Of a stretch of DNA of 64,000 nucleotides, positions 31,992 through 41,037 are shown in pieces. Location: contig CM001438.1 in NCBI GenBank assembly GCA_000244995.1, positions 3,372,090 to 3,436,089 on the forward strand, read 5' to 3'. The number at the start of each line of letters is the position of its first letter. The first letter of the stretch is position 1. The translations under genes and the position numbers were made by a program. The DNA comes from Burkholderiales bacterium JOSHI_001. GTDB taxonomy: Bacteria > Pseudomonadota > Gammaproteobacteria > Burkholderiales > Burkholderiaceae_C. The notes below the pieces were generated by a model. It had not been told where the DNA came from, did not search any database, and was given only the letters and a program-made list of their open reading frames with translations.

Positions 31992-32566
31992 GCCAGGCTC
32001 AGCTGCGCCAGCCGCTCGGTGATGGCCGCTTCCAGTTCGGCCAGCGTGGCGGCCACGCGGCAGTGGTCGATGCGGCGCAGGCGTTCGACGTTCTCGAACT
32101 CGATGCCGCGCGGCTTCAAGGTCACCCAGTCGTGCGGCGCGCGGGTGATGACCACGGGTTCGGTGTCGCAGGCGAAGACCAGGCTGGGGATGCCCAGCTT
32201 GCCGGCCTGGGCGAACATGTTGGTGGGCAGGGTGTCGCTGATGCCGCAGGCGCACTTGGCCACCGTGTTGCTGGTGGCCGGCGCCACGATGACGGTGTGC
32301 CACACGTCCGAATACAGCTGCCCCACCGGCACCGCGCTGGCGGTCTTGTCCAGCACCAGGCGGAAGCGCTGGCGCAGCTTGTCCATGGAATGGCCGTACA
32401 TCGGCAGCACCTCCTGCGCAGCAGCGGACAGCAGCAGGTCCACGTCGGGCAGGCGCGCGGCCAGGGCCAGGCTTTCCTCCAGCATGTGGCCCGAGCCGGT
32501 GACGGCCCAGGCGAAGCGTGCGTTCGACCCCGTGGCGCGGGCGGCCCCTGGCGAGGCCCCCGTCAC
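31970..32566 (-). CDS. dmrB: Flavoprotein, dihydromethanopterin reductase (DmrB-like)
   Basis: 198 residues with an FMN-flavoprotein fold: FAWAVTGSGHMLEESL near the N-terminus, LLLSAAAQEVL, VAPATSNTVAKCACGISDTLPTN and CDTEPVVITRAPHDW. It resembles DmrB, the cage-forming dihydromethanopterin reductase described from a Burkholderia, which catalyses the last reduction to H4MPT. The start is GTG 32566, overlapping the regulator's stop as GTGA; no other start leaves the flavin loop intact except the internal Met after it. Translationally coupled to the sigma54 activator. Confidence 0.82.
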   Translation of the reverse strand: MTGASPGAARATGSNARFAWAVTGSGHMLEESLALAARLPDVDLLLSAAAQEVLPMYGHSMDKLRQRFRLVLDKTASAVPVGQLYSDVWHTVIVAPATSNTVAKCACGISDTLPTNMFAQAGKLGIPSLVFACDTEPVVITRAPHDWVTLKPRGIEFENVERLRRIDHCRVAATLAELEAAITERLAQLSLAWNTSSS

Positions 32567-34611
32567 TTGACCTGGGTCACCGGGATCTGCAGCTTGTGCA
32601 GGCGGCGGTACAGCGTGTTGCGGCTGACGTCCAGTTCCTTGGCCACCAGGCTCACGTTCCAACGGCATGCGTTCAGGGTCTCCAGCAGGCGCTGCCGCTC
32701 CTGCGCCAGTTCCAGCGGCAGGGCCACTTCGGCCACCGGCGGCTGGTCGGGCAAGGCGGCCACCGCCGCGGGCAGCGGCGTGCCCTGCAGCGCGGGGAAA
32801 TGTTCGGGGGTCAGCAGGCCCCCATCGGCCATGGCCACCGCACTGCGCAGCACATGATGCAACTGGCGCAGGTTGCCCGGCCAGCGGTAGGCCATCAGCA
32901 AGTCCCAGGCCGCGGGGCTGAGGGTGGCGTCGCTGGCGCCTTCCTGGGCCAACACGTGGCGGATGAGTTCCATGCGGTCGCTGCGCTCGCGCAGGGCCGG
33001 CAGGTCCAGTTCGATGCCGGCGATGCGGTAGTACAGATCTTCGCGGAACAGGCCTTCGGCCACCAGTTGGGTCAGCCGCCGGTGGCTGGCGCTGACCAGC
33101 AGGAAATCCACCGCCTGGGTTTCGTCGCTGCCCAGGGGGCAGACAACGCGTTCGTCCAGCACACGCAGCAGCCGCGCCTGCAGGGCCAGCGGCATGTCGC
33201 CGATTTCGTCCAGGAACAGGGTGCCGCCATCGGCCTGGGCGATCTTGCCGCGACGCCCGCGGCGCTCGGCGCCGGTGAAGGCGCCAGCGCGGTAGCCGAA
33301 GAGTTCGGCTTCGATCAGGTTTTCCGGCAGGCTGGCGCAATTGATGGCGACAAACGGCCCGCGCGCGCGAGGCCCCAGTGTGTGCACCGTGCGCGCAAAC
33401 ACCTCCTTGCCCGAGCCGGTTTCGCCGTGCAGCAGCAGCGGCGTGCCGCGCACCAGCACGCGCCGGGCGGTGGCCAGGTGGGCCTGCAGGCGGGTGTCGT
33501 TGAAGCTGGCGGCGCCGGGGGCGGCGGGCGGGCCTTCCGGCGCCGCAACCGGGCGCGTGGGCGCTGGGGTGACCACGCCGGCGGCCACGCTGGACGAAGC
33601 CGCAGCGGCCGACGCGATGGACGCGGCAGCCGGCACGGTGGGCAGGGACAGCGAACGGGCCGGGCGGGCCGCGGGCTCGCAGTCCTGCGCCGGCGGGCGC
33701 GCCACGGCGAAGAAGCGGTGCGCCGCGTTGGCGCGGTAAGTCACCACCGGGTGGTAACTGGCACGCAGGCTGCGGTCCAGGAGTTCGGGCAGCGTGGTCT
33801 GGAAGATGTCGGCCAGGTTCAGGCAGCAGGCTTCGGGCATGGAATTCATGCCCAGTTGCATCAGCGCGCTGCGGTTGGCGGCCAGCACATGGCCCTGGTT
33901 GTCCACCAGCAGCTTGCCTTCGTGCAGGGTGTAGACGAATTCGGGGCGGCTGTGGAACTGCAGGGTGTGGGCGTCGCGGAAACGCTGGTCGATGAGGCGG
34001 TTTTCGATCATGCGCGCGCTCATGCCCAGCAGCACCAGCAGGTGCTGCTGCGGCACCGGGCTGCGGCTGGTGACGTCCAGCACGGCGGTCATCTCGCCGG
34101 CGGGGTCGTACACCGGCACGGCGGAACAGGTGAGCGAGGTGTACTGGGTGAAGAAGTGGTCGTCCAGCCGCACCGCGATGGGCCGCGCGGCGGCCAGGCA
34201 GGTGCCCATGCCGTTGGTGCCGGCTTCCTGCTCGGACCACACCGCGCCCACCTCCAGGCCCAGGGGCTGCACCTCGCGGCCGAAATCGGGCGAGGTGACC
34301 ATGTGCAGGATGACGCCGTCGGTGTCGGTCAGCACCACCGCGCTTTCGCTGTCGCCCAGTTGCTGGAACAGCGTGGTCATTTCGTAGCGCGCCGAGTCGA
34401 TCACGTCGGCCAGCCGGGTGTGGCGGGCCAGCAGTTCGGTGCTGCCCAGCACCGGGGGGCGCCGGGCCTGGTTGGGGTCCAGCCGGTGCTGGTTGATGCA
34501 GCGGGCCCAGGAATGCGCCACCACGTCGCTGGTGAGGTCGCGCGCCCCGCGCCGCACCACGTCCAGGATGCGGTGCACATGTTCGGCGGGGTCATGCAGG
34601 CTGGGCGTCAT
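32563..34611 (-). CDS. Sigma54-dependent transcriptional activator (GAF-PAS-AAA+-Fis, AcoR-like)
   Basis: 682 residues. The N-terminal part has a GAF-like sensor (SWARCINQHRLDP, AVWSEQEAGTNGMGTCL), then a PAS-like segment and an Ala/Pro-rich linker. The AAA+ domain carries Walker A (HGETGSGKE, about 395), the sigma54 contact loop GAFTGA (about 440), GGTLFLDEIGDMP and FREDLYYRI. It ends in a Fis-type helix-turn-helix (ACRWNVSLVAKELDVSRNTLYRRL). The N-terminal architecture is that of AcoR-type regulators that sense small molecules. ATG 34611 is preceded by GGAG at nine nt. It heads the dmrB-DHPS-DUF447-mfnB operon, so it is a strong candidate activator for the -24/-12 promoters found before xoxF, xoxG, fae, fhcB and mptG. 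Confidence 0.93.
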   Translation of the reverse strand: MTPSLHDPAEHVHRILDVVRRGARDLTSDVVAHSWARCINQHRLDPNQARRPPVLGSTELLARHTRLADVIDSARYEMTTLFQQLGDSESAVVLTDTDGVILHMVTSPDFGREVQPLGLEVGAVWSEQEAGTNGMGTCLAAARPIAVRLDDHFFTQYTSLTCSAVPVYDPAGEMTAVLDVTSRSPVPQQHLLVLLGMSARMIENRLIDQRFRDAHTLQFHSRPEFVYTLHEGKLLVDNQGHVLAANRSALMQLGMNSMPEACCLNLADIFQTTLPELLDRSLRASYHPVVTYRANAAHRFFAVARPPAQDCEPAARPARSLSLPTVPAAASIASAAAASSSVAAGVVTPAPTRPVAAPEGPPAAPGAASFNDTRLQAHLATARRVLVRGTPLLLHGETGSGKEVFARTVHTLGPRARGPFVAINCASLPENLIEAELFGYRAGAFTGAERRGRRGKIAQADGGTLFLDEIGDMPLALQARLLRVLDERVVCPLGSDETQAVDFLLVSASHRRLTQLVAEGLFREDLYYRIAGIELDLPALRERSDRMELIRHVLAQEGASDATLSPAAWDLLMAYRWPGNLRQLHHVLRSAVAMADGGLLTPEHFPALQGTPLPAAVAALPDQPPVAEVALPLELAQERQRLLETLNACRWNVSLVAKELDVSRNTLYRRLHKLQIPVTQVK

Positions 34612-34890
34612 TCGTTCTGTCTCCTGTTGGGCCCCGGCACAGCCGGCGCCCCACAACACTTTGTGCCGCTCGTGGTTCATCCTGACACGCTGGCGACTTT
34701 GGACCCTGAAAGCCGGCGCATCTTGGCACAAGACCCGGCCGGCGCTTGCCCGGACCATGGCAGACTGTGCCACCTTGCGGTGGCGCGTATGTTGCTGTCG
34801 CTTGGGGCCCGGCGCATCAGGGAAGCTACCGCTTCAGGTGCCTGGAAATCCCCTGTCAACCCCGCAGCGCCCATTCCGCCGGAGCCCTCC

Positions 34891-35370
34891 TTGAGCTTTG
34901 TCACTGCCCCTGCCGCCCGCACCGAAGCCAGCGCCGCCGAGCCGCTGGACCTGGTGTTCATCGAAGGCTTCGTCGGCCACACGGTGATCGGCATCCACGA
35001 CAGCGAACTGCACCAGACCCAGCCCCTGGTCATTGACATCTGCGCCGGCACGCCGCGCTCGCCGGCCTGTGACAGCGACCACATCGCCGACACGCTGGAC
35101 TACAGCGTGCTGCGCGAACGCCTGCACCGCCTGCTGGCCGAACACCGGGTTCAATTGCTGGAGGCCTTTGCCGAATTGGTGGCTGCCATCGTGCTGGACG
35201 AGTTCGGCGCGCAGTGGGTGCGCGTGCGGGTGGCCAAGCCGCGCAAGTTCGACGACGTGCAGGCCGTGGGCGTGCAGATCGAGCGCACCCGGGCGGCCCA
35301 GCCGCGGCGCCCGGCGGCCACGGTGCTGCAACTCATCGGCGCGGGCATGGTGCCCGGCGACCGGCGCTAG
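34891..35370 (+). CDS. folB: Dihydroneopterin aldolase family protein (FolB-like)
   Basis: 159 residues, FolB-type tunnelling fold: DLVFIEGFVGHTVIGIHDSE, HIADTLDYSVLRERL, QLLEAFAELVAAIVLDEF and VRVAKPRKFDD. FolB cleaves dihydroneopterin; in this C1 setting it likely serves pterin supply for H4MPT rather than folate alone. A TTG start at 34891 is chosen because GGAG precedes it by six nt and homology begins shortly after; ATG 34789 would add 34 unrelated residues. It is divergent from the activator (279-bp gap) and convergent with fae. Confidence 0.82.
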   Translation: MSFVTAPAARTEASAAEPLDLVFIEGFVGHTVIGIHDSELHQTQPLVIDICAGTPRSPACDSDHIADTLDYSVLRERLHRLLAEHRVQLLEAFAELVAAIVLDEFGAQWVRVRVAKPRKFDDVQAVGVQIERTRAAQPRRPAATVLQLIGAGMVPGDRR

Positions 35371-35394
35371 CCGCTTCTTCTCATTTCCCAAAGC

Positions 35395-35423
35395 AAACAG
35401 CCCGGCTTGAAGCCGGGCTGTTT
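35395..35423. terminator. Bidirectional rho-independent terminator between folB-like and fae
   Basis: Perfect 12-bp stem AAACAGCCCGGC / GCCGGGCTGTTT with loop TTGAA, located between two converging stop codons. The A-tract and T-tract at its ends serve both strands. Confidence 0.9.
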
Positions 35424-35439
35424 CATTCCGGGGGCCGGT

Positions 35440-35949
35440 TTACTTGGCCTGGAACGGGTGGGCCACGGAACCCTTCTTGGCCACCACGTCGGCGGCACGG
35501 GGCTCGCCGCGCACGGCGCGCTTGATGGATTCCTTGGTGGCTTCGTAGTTGTACTTCTGGATCTTGGCGTCGTCCTCGGCCAGCCAGTGGATGAAAACAC
35601 CCACGCAGATGAACAGGTTGTCGGCTTCGTCGGCGGGGATGGTGCCGTCTTCCACGCAATCGGCCACCGCCATGGCCACCGCGCGCTGCGCCGGGCCGAA
35701 CATCTGCACGGCCTGCTTGGCACCCTTGATGGTGACCTTGTTGAACATCACCGTGGCGGGCTTGGTCAGCAGGTTGGGGGCCACCACCGCCAGCAACGAG
35801 GTGAAACCGTCCTTGTTGTTGGTCAAGGCGTTGGCGAATGCGCTTTCGACCGGCGAGCCGCGCGGCCCGATGAGCAGGTCGATGTGAGCGACTTCGTTAC
35901 CGTCGCCGACGAGGGATTCGCCGACCAGCATGCGATCGATCTTTGCCAT
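35440..35949 (-). CDS. fae: Formaldehyde-activating enzyme
   Basis: 169 residues, canonical Fae: [20 protein letters not shown] with the conserved active-site His (His22), [60 protein letters not shown]. It condenses formaldehyde with H4MPT to methylene-H4MPT in the cytoplasm. ATG 35949 with GGAG at nine nt. It follows the CitG-like gene but has its own -24/-12 promoter match in the 109-nt gap and its own terminator, as expected for one of the most highly expressed proteins of a methylotroph. Confidence 0.97.
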   Translation of the reverse strand: MAKIDRMLVGESLVGDGNEVAHIDLLIGPRGSPVESAFANALTNNKDGFTSLLAVVAPNLLTKPATVMFNKVTIKGAKQAVQMFGPAQRAVAMAVADCVEDGTIPADEADNLFICVGVFIHWLAEDDAKIQKYNYEATKESIKRAVRGEPRAADVVAKKGSVAHPFQAK

Positions 35950-36032
35950 TGAGGAGTCTCCGTTCAGGTGTAGGCGGATTCGTTTCTAATGAACCCGCGC
36001 CCGGCCCAGGTGCCCGGCGCGGCGGCACTACC

Positions 36033-36048
36033 TGCACTTGCCATGCCA
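36033..36048 (-). promoter_or_regulatory. Putative sigma54 (-24/-12) promoter of fae
   Basis: Minus strand reads TGGC-ATGGCAA-GTGCA, with GG and GC separated by 10 nt; only one base of the TTGC element departs from consensus. Predicted transcription start is near 36022, giving a ~72-nt leader before the fae ATG. A dyad CACAATGTGTG (36275-36285), one mismatch from the site before fhcB, lies further upstream inside the CitG-like gene. Confidence 0.5.
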
Positions 36049-36058
36049 GGAAATGTGA

Positions 36059-36898
36059 CTAGCGGCACATGTGCATGTGCAGCAAACCATGCAGGAAGGC
36101 GGTGGCCACGCACAGGTCGGCGCTGGTGCCCGGGTTCAGGCCACGCGCCTTCAGCGATTCATCCCAGGCGGCCCAGGTCGGGTCGGCATCCATCGACAGG
36201 CCGGCGCGGGCCCGATCGCACCAAGGCAGCGCTTCCTGCATGACAGTGTGCGCCGCCGCCTCGCCGTGCTTTCGCACAATGTGTGAATCGGGCCAGCGCA
36301 CCAGGGCTTCCAGAAAAACCCGCTGCAAGGCCTGCTCGGGCGGGCCGACCACGCCGCCGAACCAGCCCAGAGCGCGGTCGAACAGATCGGCATAACCCTC
36401 GTCGTACTGGCGCGCCACGCTGTCCCGCCCGGCCGCCAGGGCCATGGCGGCACGCAGCGTGACCGAGGGCGGCGCGTGAACATCCTGTTGCGCCACCTGG
36501 CCCAGGCCGGCGGGTTGGGTCAGCGCAATGGCACGAAACGCCGCCTGGGCATCGGCCAGGTCCAGCGTGTCCAGCACCTGCTGCAGCGCCCGGCGCAGGC
36601 CCTTGGCCCCTGGTGGCACTGCGGACTCGGCGGCCACCGCCAGCGGGGCGCACAGCAGCACGATGCCCAGGTTGGTGTTGCAGCCCACCGCCGCCAGCGT
36701 GGCACGCATGGCCAATTCAATGCGCGCGCCCACGGGCTGGCCGGCGGCGGCGATGGCCGGTGCCGCCGCCCGCGCGCTGGCGATGAACTGCTGCGCCTGC
36801 ATGCGGTGCCCGGCCGAAGCCAGGCTGACGTTGCCGGGCTTGCGCGCCGCCACGTCCAGGCTGCAGGCCCAGACGAAGGCTTCGGCCACGTCCGCCAT
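36059..36898 (-). CDS. Triphosphoribosyl-dephospho-CoA synthase-like protein (CitG/MdcB family)
   Basis: 279 residues with CitG-family hallmarks: ACSLDVAARKPGNVSLASAGHRM, GCNTNLGIVLLCAPL, and DTLDLADAQAAFRAIALT. CitG-type enzymes make a phosphoribosyl prosthetic group precursor, but no citrate or malonate lyase genes are present. CitG-like genes are recurrent in H4MPT clusters, so transfer of a ribosyl-phosphate group during H4MPT side-chain synthesis is an attractive but unproven role. ATG 36898 lies 13 nt after the ATP-grasp stop, in the mptG-mtdB-mch operon. Confidence 0.8.
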   Translation of the reverse strand: MADVAEAFVWACSLDVAARKPGNVSLASAGHRMQAQQFIASARAAAPAIAAAGQPVGARIELAMRATLAAVGCNTNLGIVLLCAPLAVAAESAVPPGAKGLRRALQQVLDTLDLADAQAAFRAIALTQPAGLGQVAQQDVHAPPSVTLRAAMALAAGRDSVARQYDEGYADLFDRALGWFGGVVGPPEQALQRVFLEALVRWPDSHIVRKHGEAAAHTVMQEALPWCDRARAGLSMDADPTWAAWDESLKARGLNPGTSADLCVATAFLHGLLHMHMCR

Positions 36899-36911
36899 GG
36901 CTGGCGCCGCT

Positions 36912-37910
36912 TCAGGCGCGGCGCGGCTGGCGCGCCCTGCCCTGCATGGCCACGGCCAGCTTGCGCTGCAGCAGATCGGCCACCAGCAGCGCGGCAACGT
37001 CCACCTTGGTGGCGCGCTGCAGGCCCTGCCAGGCGGCCACGCCGTTCACCTCCAGGATCTGGTGCGCGCCCTGCGGGCCGGGGATGATGTCCACGCCGGC
37101 GTAGTCCATGCGCAGCGCGGTGGCCGCCGCCACGGCCAGTTGCGCCAGCGCCGGCCCGTCGCCCTCGGTGAGCGACTGCGGCTGGCCCTTGGCCCCCTGC
37201 GCCATGTTGTGCACCCAATGCGCGCTGACGCGCCGCATGGCCGCCACCGCCCGGCCGCCCACCACCAGCACACGCCAGTCGAAGCCGGGTTCACCCGCAG
37301 CCACCACCGGCGGCACGAAGCGCTGCAGGTAGGCCAGGCGGTTGTAGGGCGATTTCAGTTCGGGCAGCGGCACCGCCATGCCATCCACCCAGCCCACCTT
37401 CTGCAAGCCCTGGCCCTGCGAGCCGAACAGGGGCTTGAGCACCAGGGTACGCCGCGCGTCGGCTTCGCGCTGCACCAGGCGCTGGGCGGCGTCCACATCC
37501 TCCAGCGCCCAGGTCGCCGGCGTGGGCAGGCCGGCGGCGTGCAGCAGCAGGCTGGTCATGCCCTTGTCCACGCTGCGTTCGATGGCACGGGCGTCGTTGT
37601 AGACCGGCACGCCCAGTTCGCGCAGTGCGTGCAGCACCCCCAGGCGCTTGGTCACCTGCTCGAAGCTGCCGCCGGCGATGCCGCGCACCAGCACCGCGTC
37701 GGGCAGCGTGCGGCCCCAGCCGGGCAGCACCAGGCCATGCCAGGCCGCGCTGGTGTCGATGCGGCAGTCGGCCAGGTCGGCACACAGGCCCTGGGCGCCG
37801 CGTTCGCGCAGTGCACGCTGCAACTGGCGCGTGTGCCAGCCTACCTCGTCGGTCATGATGGCAACGCGCGGGCCGCGCCCAGCGCGCAGCGGGAGTTCTT
37901 CGACGCTCAC
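36912..37910 (-). CDS. RimK-like ATP-grasp ligase of the C1 cluster
   Basis: 332 residues of the RimK/ATP-grasp family: VAIMTDEVGWHTRQLQRAL, VLVRGIAGGSFEQVTKRL, TLVLKPLFGSQGQGLQK (nucleotide loop), DWRVLVVGGRAVAAMRR and DIIPGPQGAHQILEVNG (metal site). Members add amino acids such as glutamate to a carboxylate. In H4MPT organisms such ligases may add the terminal glutamate of the cofactor or of methanofuran (inference). Start is GTG 37910 overlapping the mch stop as GTGA; upstream ATG codons fall inside mch. Confidence 0.82.
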   Translation of the reverse strand: MSVEELPLRAGRGPRVAIMTDEVGWHTRQLQRALRERGAQGLCADLADCRIDTSAAWHGLVLPGWGRTLPDAVLVRGIAGGSFEQVTKRLGVLHALRELGVPVYNDARAIERSVDKGMTSLLLHAAGLPTPATWALEDVDAAQRLVQREADARRTLVLKPLFGSQGQGLQKVGWVDGMAVPLPELKSPYNRLAYLQRFVPPVVAAGEPGFDWRVLVVGGRAVAAMRRVSAHWVHNMAQGAKGQPQSLTEGDGPALAQLAVAAATALRMDYAGVDIIPGPQGAHQILEVNGVAAWQGLQRATKVDVAALLVADLLQRKLAVAMQGRARQPRRA

Positions 37911-38914
37911 ACCACCCCCGAAGCCGGTTCCAGCCACTGGCTGCGCAGCAGGTCCATGGCCAGCGCGCCGGCGCCGAAGGTGCGGCCGGACTCGAGGTGG
38001 CTGACCCACACCTGGGCCGGCGCGAACAGCGCGCCGTCCAGTTTGTAGAAGTCGTAGCCCGCGTCGGCGAACAGCTTGGCGAAGGGCTTACCGTGGTCGC
38101 GCGAGTTGGTGCTGGGCAGGCGCTGGGCCAGGTCGCGCGCGGCGTCCACCGAGCCGCGCACACTCAGGTACACCTGGCCACCGTACAGGATGGCGTCGTT
38201 GGTGCGACCCATGGCCACCACGGTGTCGGCCGCAGGCGACGGCAGCGGCGCGCTGGCGCTGCCCGAGGCGACGTCGGTCAGGTTGAAACCCAACTCGTGC
38301 GCGCGGTGCAGCGCCACTTCCAGCACCCGCGCCACCACCTGCGTGGTGCCGGCGGGGCTGCTGGTGGGCGTGAGCACGATGAACAGGCCGTCGGGCTGCA
38401 GGGCGCAGTCGCGCAGGACCTTGTCGATGACCACCTGCGGCGGCAGCTTGTCCACCTCCATCACCAGCACGCCCTGCGCATGCTGCTCGCGGTAGCCCAG
38501 TTCGGCGAACAGCGCTTCCTTGGCGGCCAGGGCGCGCGCCGGGCCCGAGCCCAGCGCAAAGAACTTCTTGCCGCCGGTTTCTTCCTTGCTGGCGGCCAGG
38601 CTCCAGCCCGCGTACTGGCTGCCCAGGCAGGCCAGCACCGGGTTGGCGCTGGCCACTTCCACCCAGGTGGGCCAGCCCTCGCGCACGCCGCTGGAAAGCC
38701 GCACCTCGCCCAGGCCGCCCAGGCAGATGCGCGCCACCTGCAGGCCCGCAGCCACGCTGCCGGGCGCGGCGATGCCGGCGTCCACCAGGGTGACGCCAAC
38801 GTCGGTGCGCTGCACCTGCACACCGTAGGCCGCCGCGTCGGCCAGCAGTTCGCGCAGCAGGGCCATGCCGCGCTCGTTCACCCCTGCGCCAGGCTGTGCC
38901 AGGGTCATGTTCAT
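37907..38914 (-). CDS. mch: Methenyl-H4MPT cyclohydrolase
   Basis: 335 residues following Mch over its whole length: NERGMALLRELLADA, ICLGGLGEV, WVEVASANPVLACLGSQYAGWSL, FFALGSGPARALA, NLTDVASGSASAPLPSP, MGRTNDAILYGGQVYLSV. It hydrolyses methenyl-H4MPT to formyl-H4MPT, between MtdB and Fhc. It starts on an ATGA overlap with the upstream ATP-grasp gene, and its own stop overlaps the next gene. Confidence 0.96.
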   Translation of the reverse strand: MNMTLAQPGAGVNERGMALLRELLADAAAYGVQVQRTDVGVTLVDAGIAAPGSVAAGLQVARICLGGLGEVRLSSGVREGWPTWVEVASANPVLACLGSQYAGWSLAASKEETGGKKFFALGSGPARALAAKEALFAELGYREQHAQGVLVMEVDKLPPQVVIDKVLRDCALQPDGLFIVLTPTSSPAGTTQVVARVLEVALHRAHELGFNLTDVASGSASAPLPSPAADTVVAMGRTNDAILYGGQVYLSVRGSVDAARDLAQRLPSTNSRDHGKPFAKLFADAGYDFYKLDGALFAPAQVWVSHLESGRTFGAGALAMDLLRSQWLEPASGVV

Positions 38915-40068
38915 AGCGTCTCCTCGTGGGTGTTGTGCATTGTGATGGCGCCGCAGGCCGCCAGCACCTCGGCTTCGCGCCTGCGCAGCGACTGAAGCAC
39001 CTCATCGACCGTGTCGCCGCTGGCGCTGACGCTGCACAGCGGCTGGCCGGGTTCAAAGTGCATGCCGGCGCTGGGCCGGTCGTGCAGGTGGCCGCGGGCC
39101 GCCAGCCCCTCGGCCTGCGCCGCGGTGAGCGTCAAGGCGCTGCCGGTCCAGACGACACGCTCGCCCTGCAGACCTTTCGGGCGCGGCGGCAGCGGCATGA
39201 TTTGCCCTTGCAAGGCCTGCACATGGGCGCCCAGCAGCCCACCGGCCCAGCCGTCATGCAGGGCCATCGACGCCGAAGGCCGCGGGTTGATTTCCAGCAG
39301 GCTGAACCCGGGGTCCGTGGCGATGAAGTCCAGGCTGCCCAGTCCGGCCAGGCCAAAGGCCGGCACCAGCGCGTCCAGGGCCTGTTGAATGGCCGCTTCC
39401 AGCGCGCCGTCGTGCAGGGGACCGATGGCGCCGCGATAGACAAAGGGCCAGTCGCCCAAGGGCTCCACCAGCAGGCGGTTCAGCGCCACCACCTGCGCCC
39501 GCCGTCCGTCCGCCAGGTACAGCGCCGACCCGGGCGTGCCAGGCTGCAGGCGCTGCCAGTAGGCGTCGTCGGGAAAATCGGTGGCCGCTGCCTCTCGGAT
39601 GTGCCAGCCGCCACTGCCGGTGGCCGACTTGGCGATCCAGCCTTGCGGATCGTCCGGCGGCGTGAAGCGCGTGGCCGGGTGTGGCAGGCCCAGGCGCCGC
39701 AGCGTGGCAAAGAAGTGTTCCGGATCGCGCACGCGGCGCAGCACGTCGGCGTCCTGGCCCCACAGCGGCCACCGGGCCGCCGCCCGCGCCACCCATTCTG
39801 GCCGGTTCTCGAAACCGCTGCCATAGAGCCACGCCACCGCCCCATGGCGCTGATGTGCCTGGTCCAGGGCCGACAGGAACTGCGCCTCGTCCAGTTCCAG
39901 GCCCTGGGCGATGGGCAGCCAGGCCCGGCTGGCGGCCCGGGTGTCGGCGTCACCGAAGGCGTCCAACGCCACCACGCCCCAACCGGCCCGCGCGGCGGAC
40001 GTGGCCAGCCAACGCGCGCTCAGGCCCGCCACGGCCACGGTGGGCCCGGCGTCGCGGTGCCCGCTCAC
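38911..40068 (-). CDS. ATP-grasp protein of the C1 cluster (MfnD-type candidate)
   Basis: 385 residues of the carbamoyl-phosphate-synthase-type ATP-grasp group: TVAVAGLSARWLATSAARAG at the N-terminus, WIAKSATGSGGWHIR as the ATP loop, GSLDFIATDPGFSLLEINPRPSASM as the metal-binding segment. Methanogen MfnD, a tyramine-glutamate ligase, belongs to this fold. Position between mtdB and mch makes a cofactor ligase role likely. The specific substrate cannot be read from the sequence. Confidence 0.78.
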   Translation of the reverse strand: MSGHRDAGPTVAVAGLSARWLATSAARAGWGVVALDAFGDADTRAASRAWLPIAQGLELDEAQFLSALDQAHQRHGAVAWLYGSGFENRPEWVARAAARWPLWGQDADVLRRVRDPEHFFATLRRLGLPHPATRFTPPDDPQGWIAKSATGSGGWHIREAAATDFPDDAYWQRLQPGTPGSALYLADGRRAQVVALNRLLVEPLGDWPFVYRGAIGPLHDGALEAAIQQALDALVPAFGLAGLGSLDFIATDPGFSLLEINPRPSASMALHDGWAGGLLGAHVQALQGQIMPLPPRPKGLQGERVVWTGSALTLTAAQAEGLAARGHLHDRPSAGMHFEPGQPLCSVSASGDTVDEVLQSLRRREAEVLAACGAITMHNTHEETL

Positions 40069-40977
40069 TCAGGCCTTGGCTTCGGCCAGCACCTCGCGCG
40101 CCATCGCGAAGGCGTCCTCGAAGCCCAGGTTCACGGCCTTGCCGCCTTCGCGCATGCGCAGCAACAGGCGGTGCTGCACCTGGTACTTCACATTGCCCAC
40201 CGCCAGCGCGCCGATGCCCACGGCCTTCGTGCCGGCGATGGGCACGCCGTTGTCCATCACGCCCACACCGGCAATGCCGGCCGGCGGCACCGCGTTCACA
40301 TCGGCGGCCACCAGCAGCTTGGGCGCGAAGCCGCGGTCTTCGGCGCTGAGCACCTGCACGCCCGCAGCGGCCACGCCCAGCACCACGTCCACGTCAGCCA
40401 GCGTGGCGCGCAGCCCGGCGCTGTCACCCGCGGCCACGCCGTGAAGCGTCGCGCCGAAGCGCTTGCCGGTGTCGTCGGCACAGGCCTGGGCAGCGCCCAG
40501 GCCATGGCGGCTGGAGATGAGCGCGGTGGCACCGCTTTGGGCGCACAGCACCGCCGCCACCCGGCCCACGGTGCCGGTGCCGCCCAGCAACAGCACGCGC
40601 TTGCCGGCCAGGTCGGTGCCGTGGTGCTTTTTCAGCGCCGCTTCCACGCAGCCCACCAGGCCGGCGGCGGTGGTGAAGGCGCCGCTGGGGTCGGCCATGA
40701 CCGACACCACAAAGGGCGGCACCATGGCCGCCACCGCGCGCTGCGCCATGTCGGCGGCCAGCGCCACGTCGCGCCCGCCGATGAAGATGCCGGTGCGCGC
40801 CACACCCTTGGGGCCGCGGCTGAAGATGGCGTCCTGCGTCAGGCCGCTGATGGCATCCAGGCTCACGCCGGTGTAGGGCATGATGAGTTGGTAGCCGGCG
40901 TCGGCGGCCATGTTCACATCGAAGGGGCTGGCCTGCGGCGTGGGCGTGAAGAGGTGAAGGATGTAGGGCCGTTCCAT
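40069..40977 (-). CDS. mtdB: NAD(P)-dependent methylene-H4MPT dehydrogenase
   Basis: 302 residues: YILHLFTPTPQASPFDVNMAADAGYQ at the N-terminus, IPYTGVSL-like LIMPYTGVSLDAI, the Rossmann loop RVLLLGGTGTVGRVAAVL (about 125-142) and a C-terminal catalytic region with NAVPPAGIAGV. MtdB oxidises methylene-H4MPT to methenyl-H4MPT. The N-terminal tetrahydropterin-binding signature is closer to MtdB than to the folate-using MtdA. Last codon and the next ATG are one base apart, so it is tightly coupled to the ATP-grasp gene. Confidence 0.95.
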   Translation of the reverse strand: MERPYILHLFTPTPQASPFDVNMAADAGYQLIMPYTGVSLDAISGLTQDAIFSRGPKGVARTGIFIGGRDVALAADMAQRAVAAMVPPFVVSVMADPSGAFTTAAGLVGCVEAALKKHHGTDLAGKRVLLLGGTGTVGRVAAVLCAQSGATALISSRHGLGAAQACADDTGKRFGATLHGVAAGDSAGLRATLADVDVVLGVAAAGVQVLSAEDRGFAPKLLVAADVNAVPPAGIAGVGVMDNGVPIAGTKAVGIGALAVGNVKYQVQHRLLLRMREGGKAVNLGFEDAFAMAREVLAEAKA

Positions 40978-41037
40978 GGGGCTTGGGGCTCTTGTCGAAG
41001 GGTTGAGGAAAGGTGAGAGGGTTTCGGCCGCTGCGCG

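Noticed and set aside
34612-34890. Search for a -24/-12 promoter of the sigma54 activator operon and folB-like gene
   Set aside because: No GG-N10-GC site with supporting bases was found on either strand; an imperfect CACAA/TTGTG dyad (about 34651-34664) was seen but not called.
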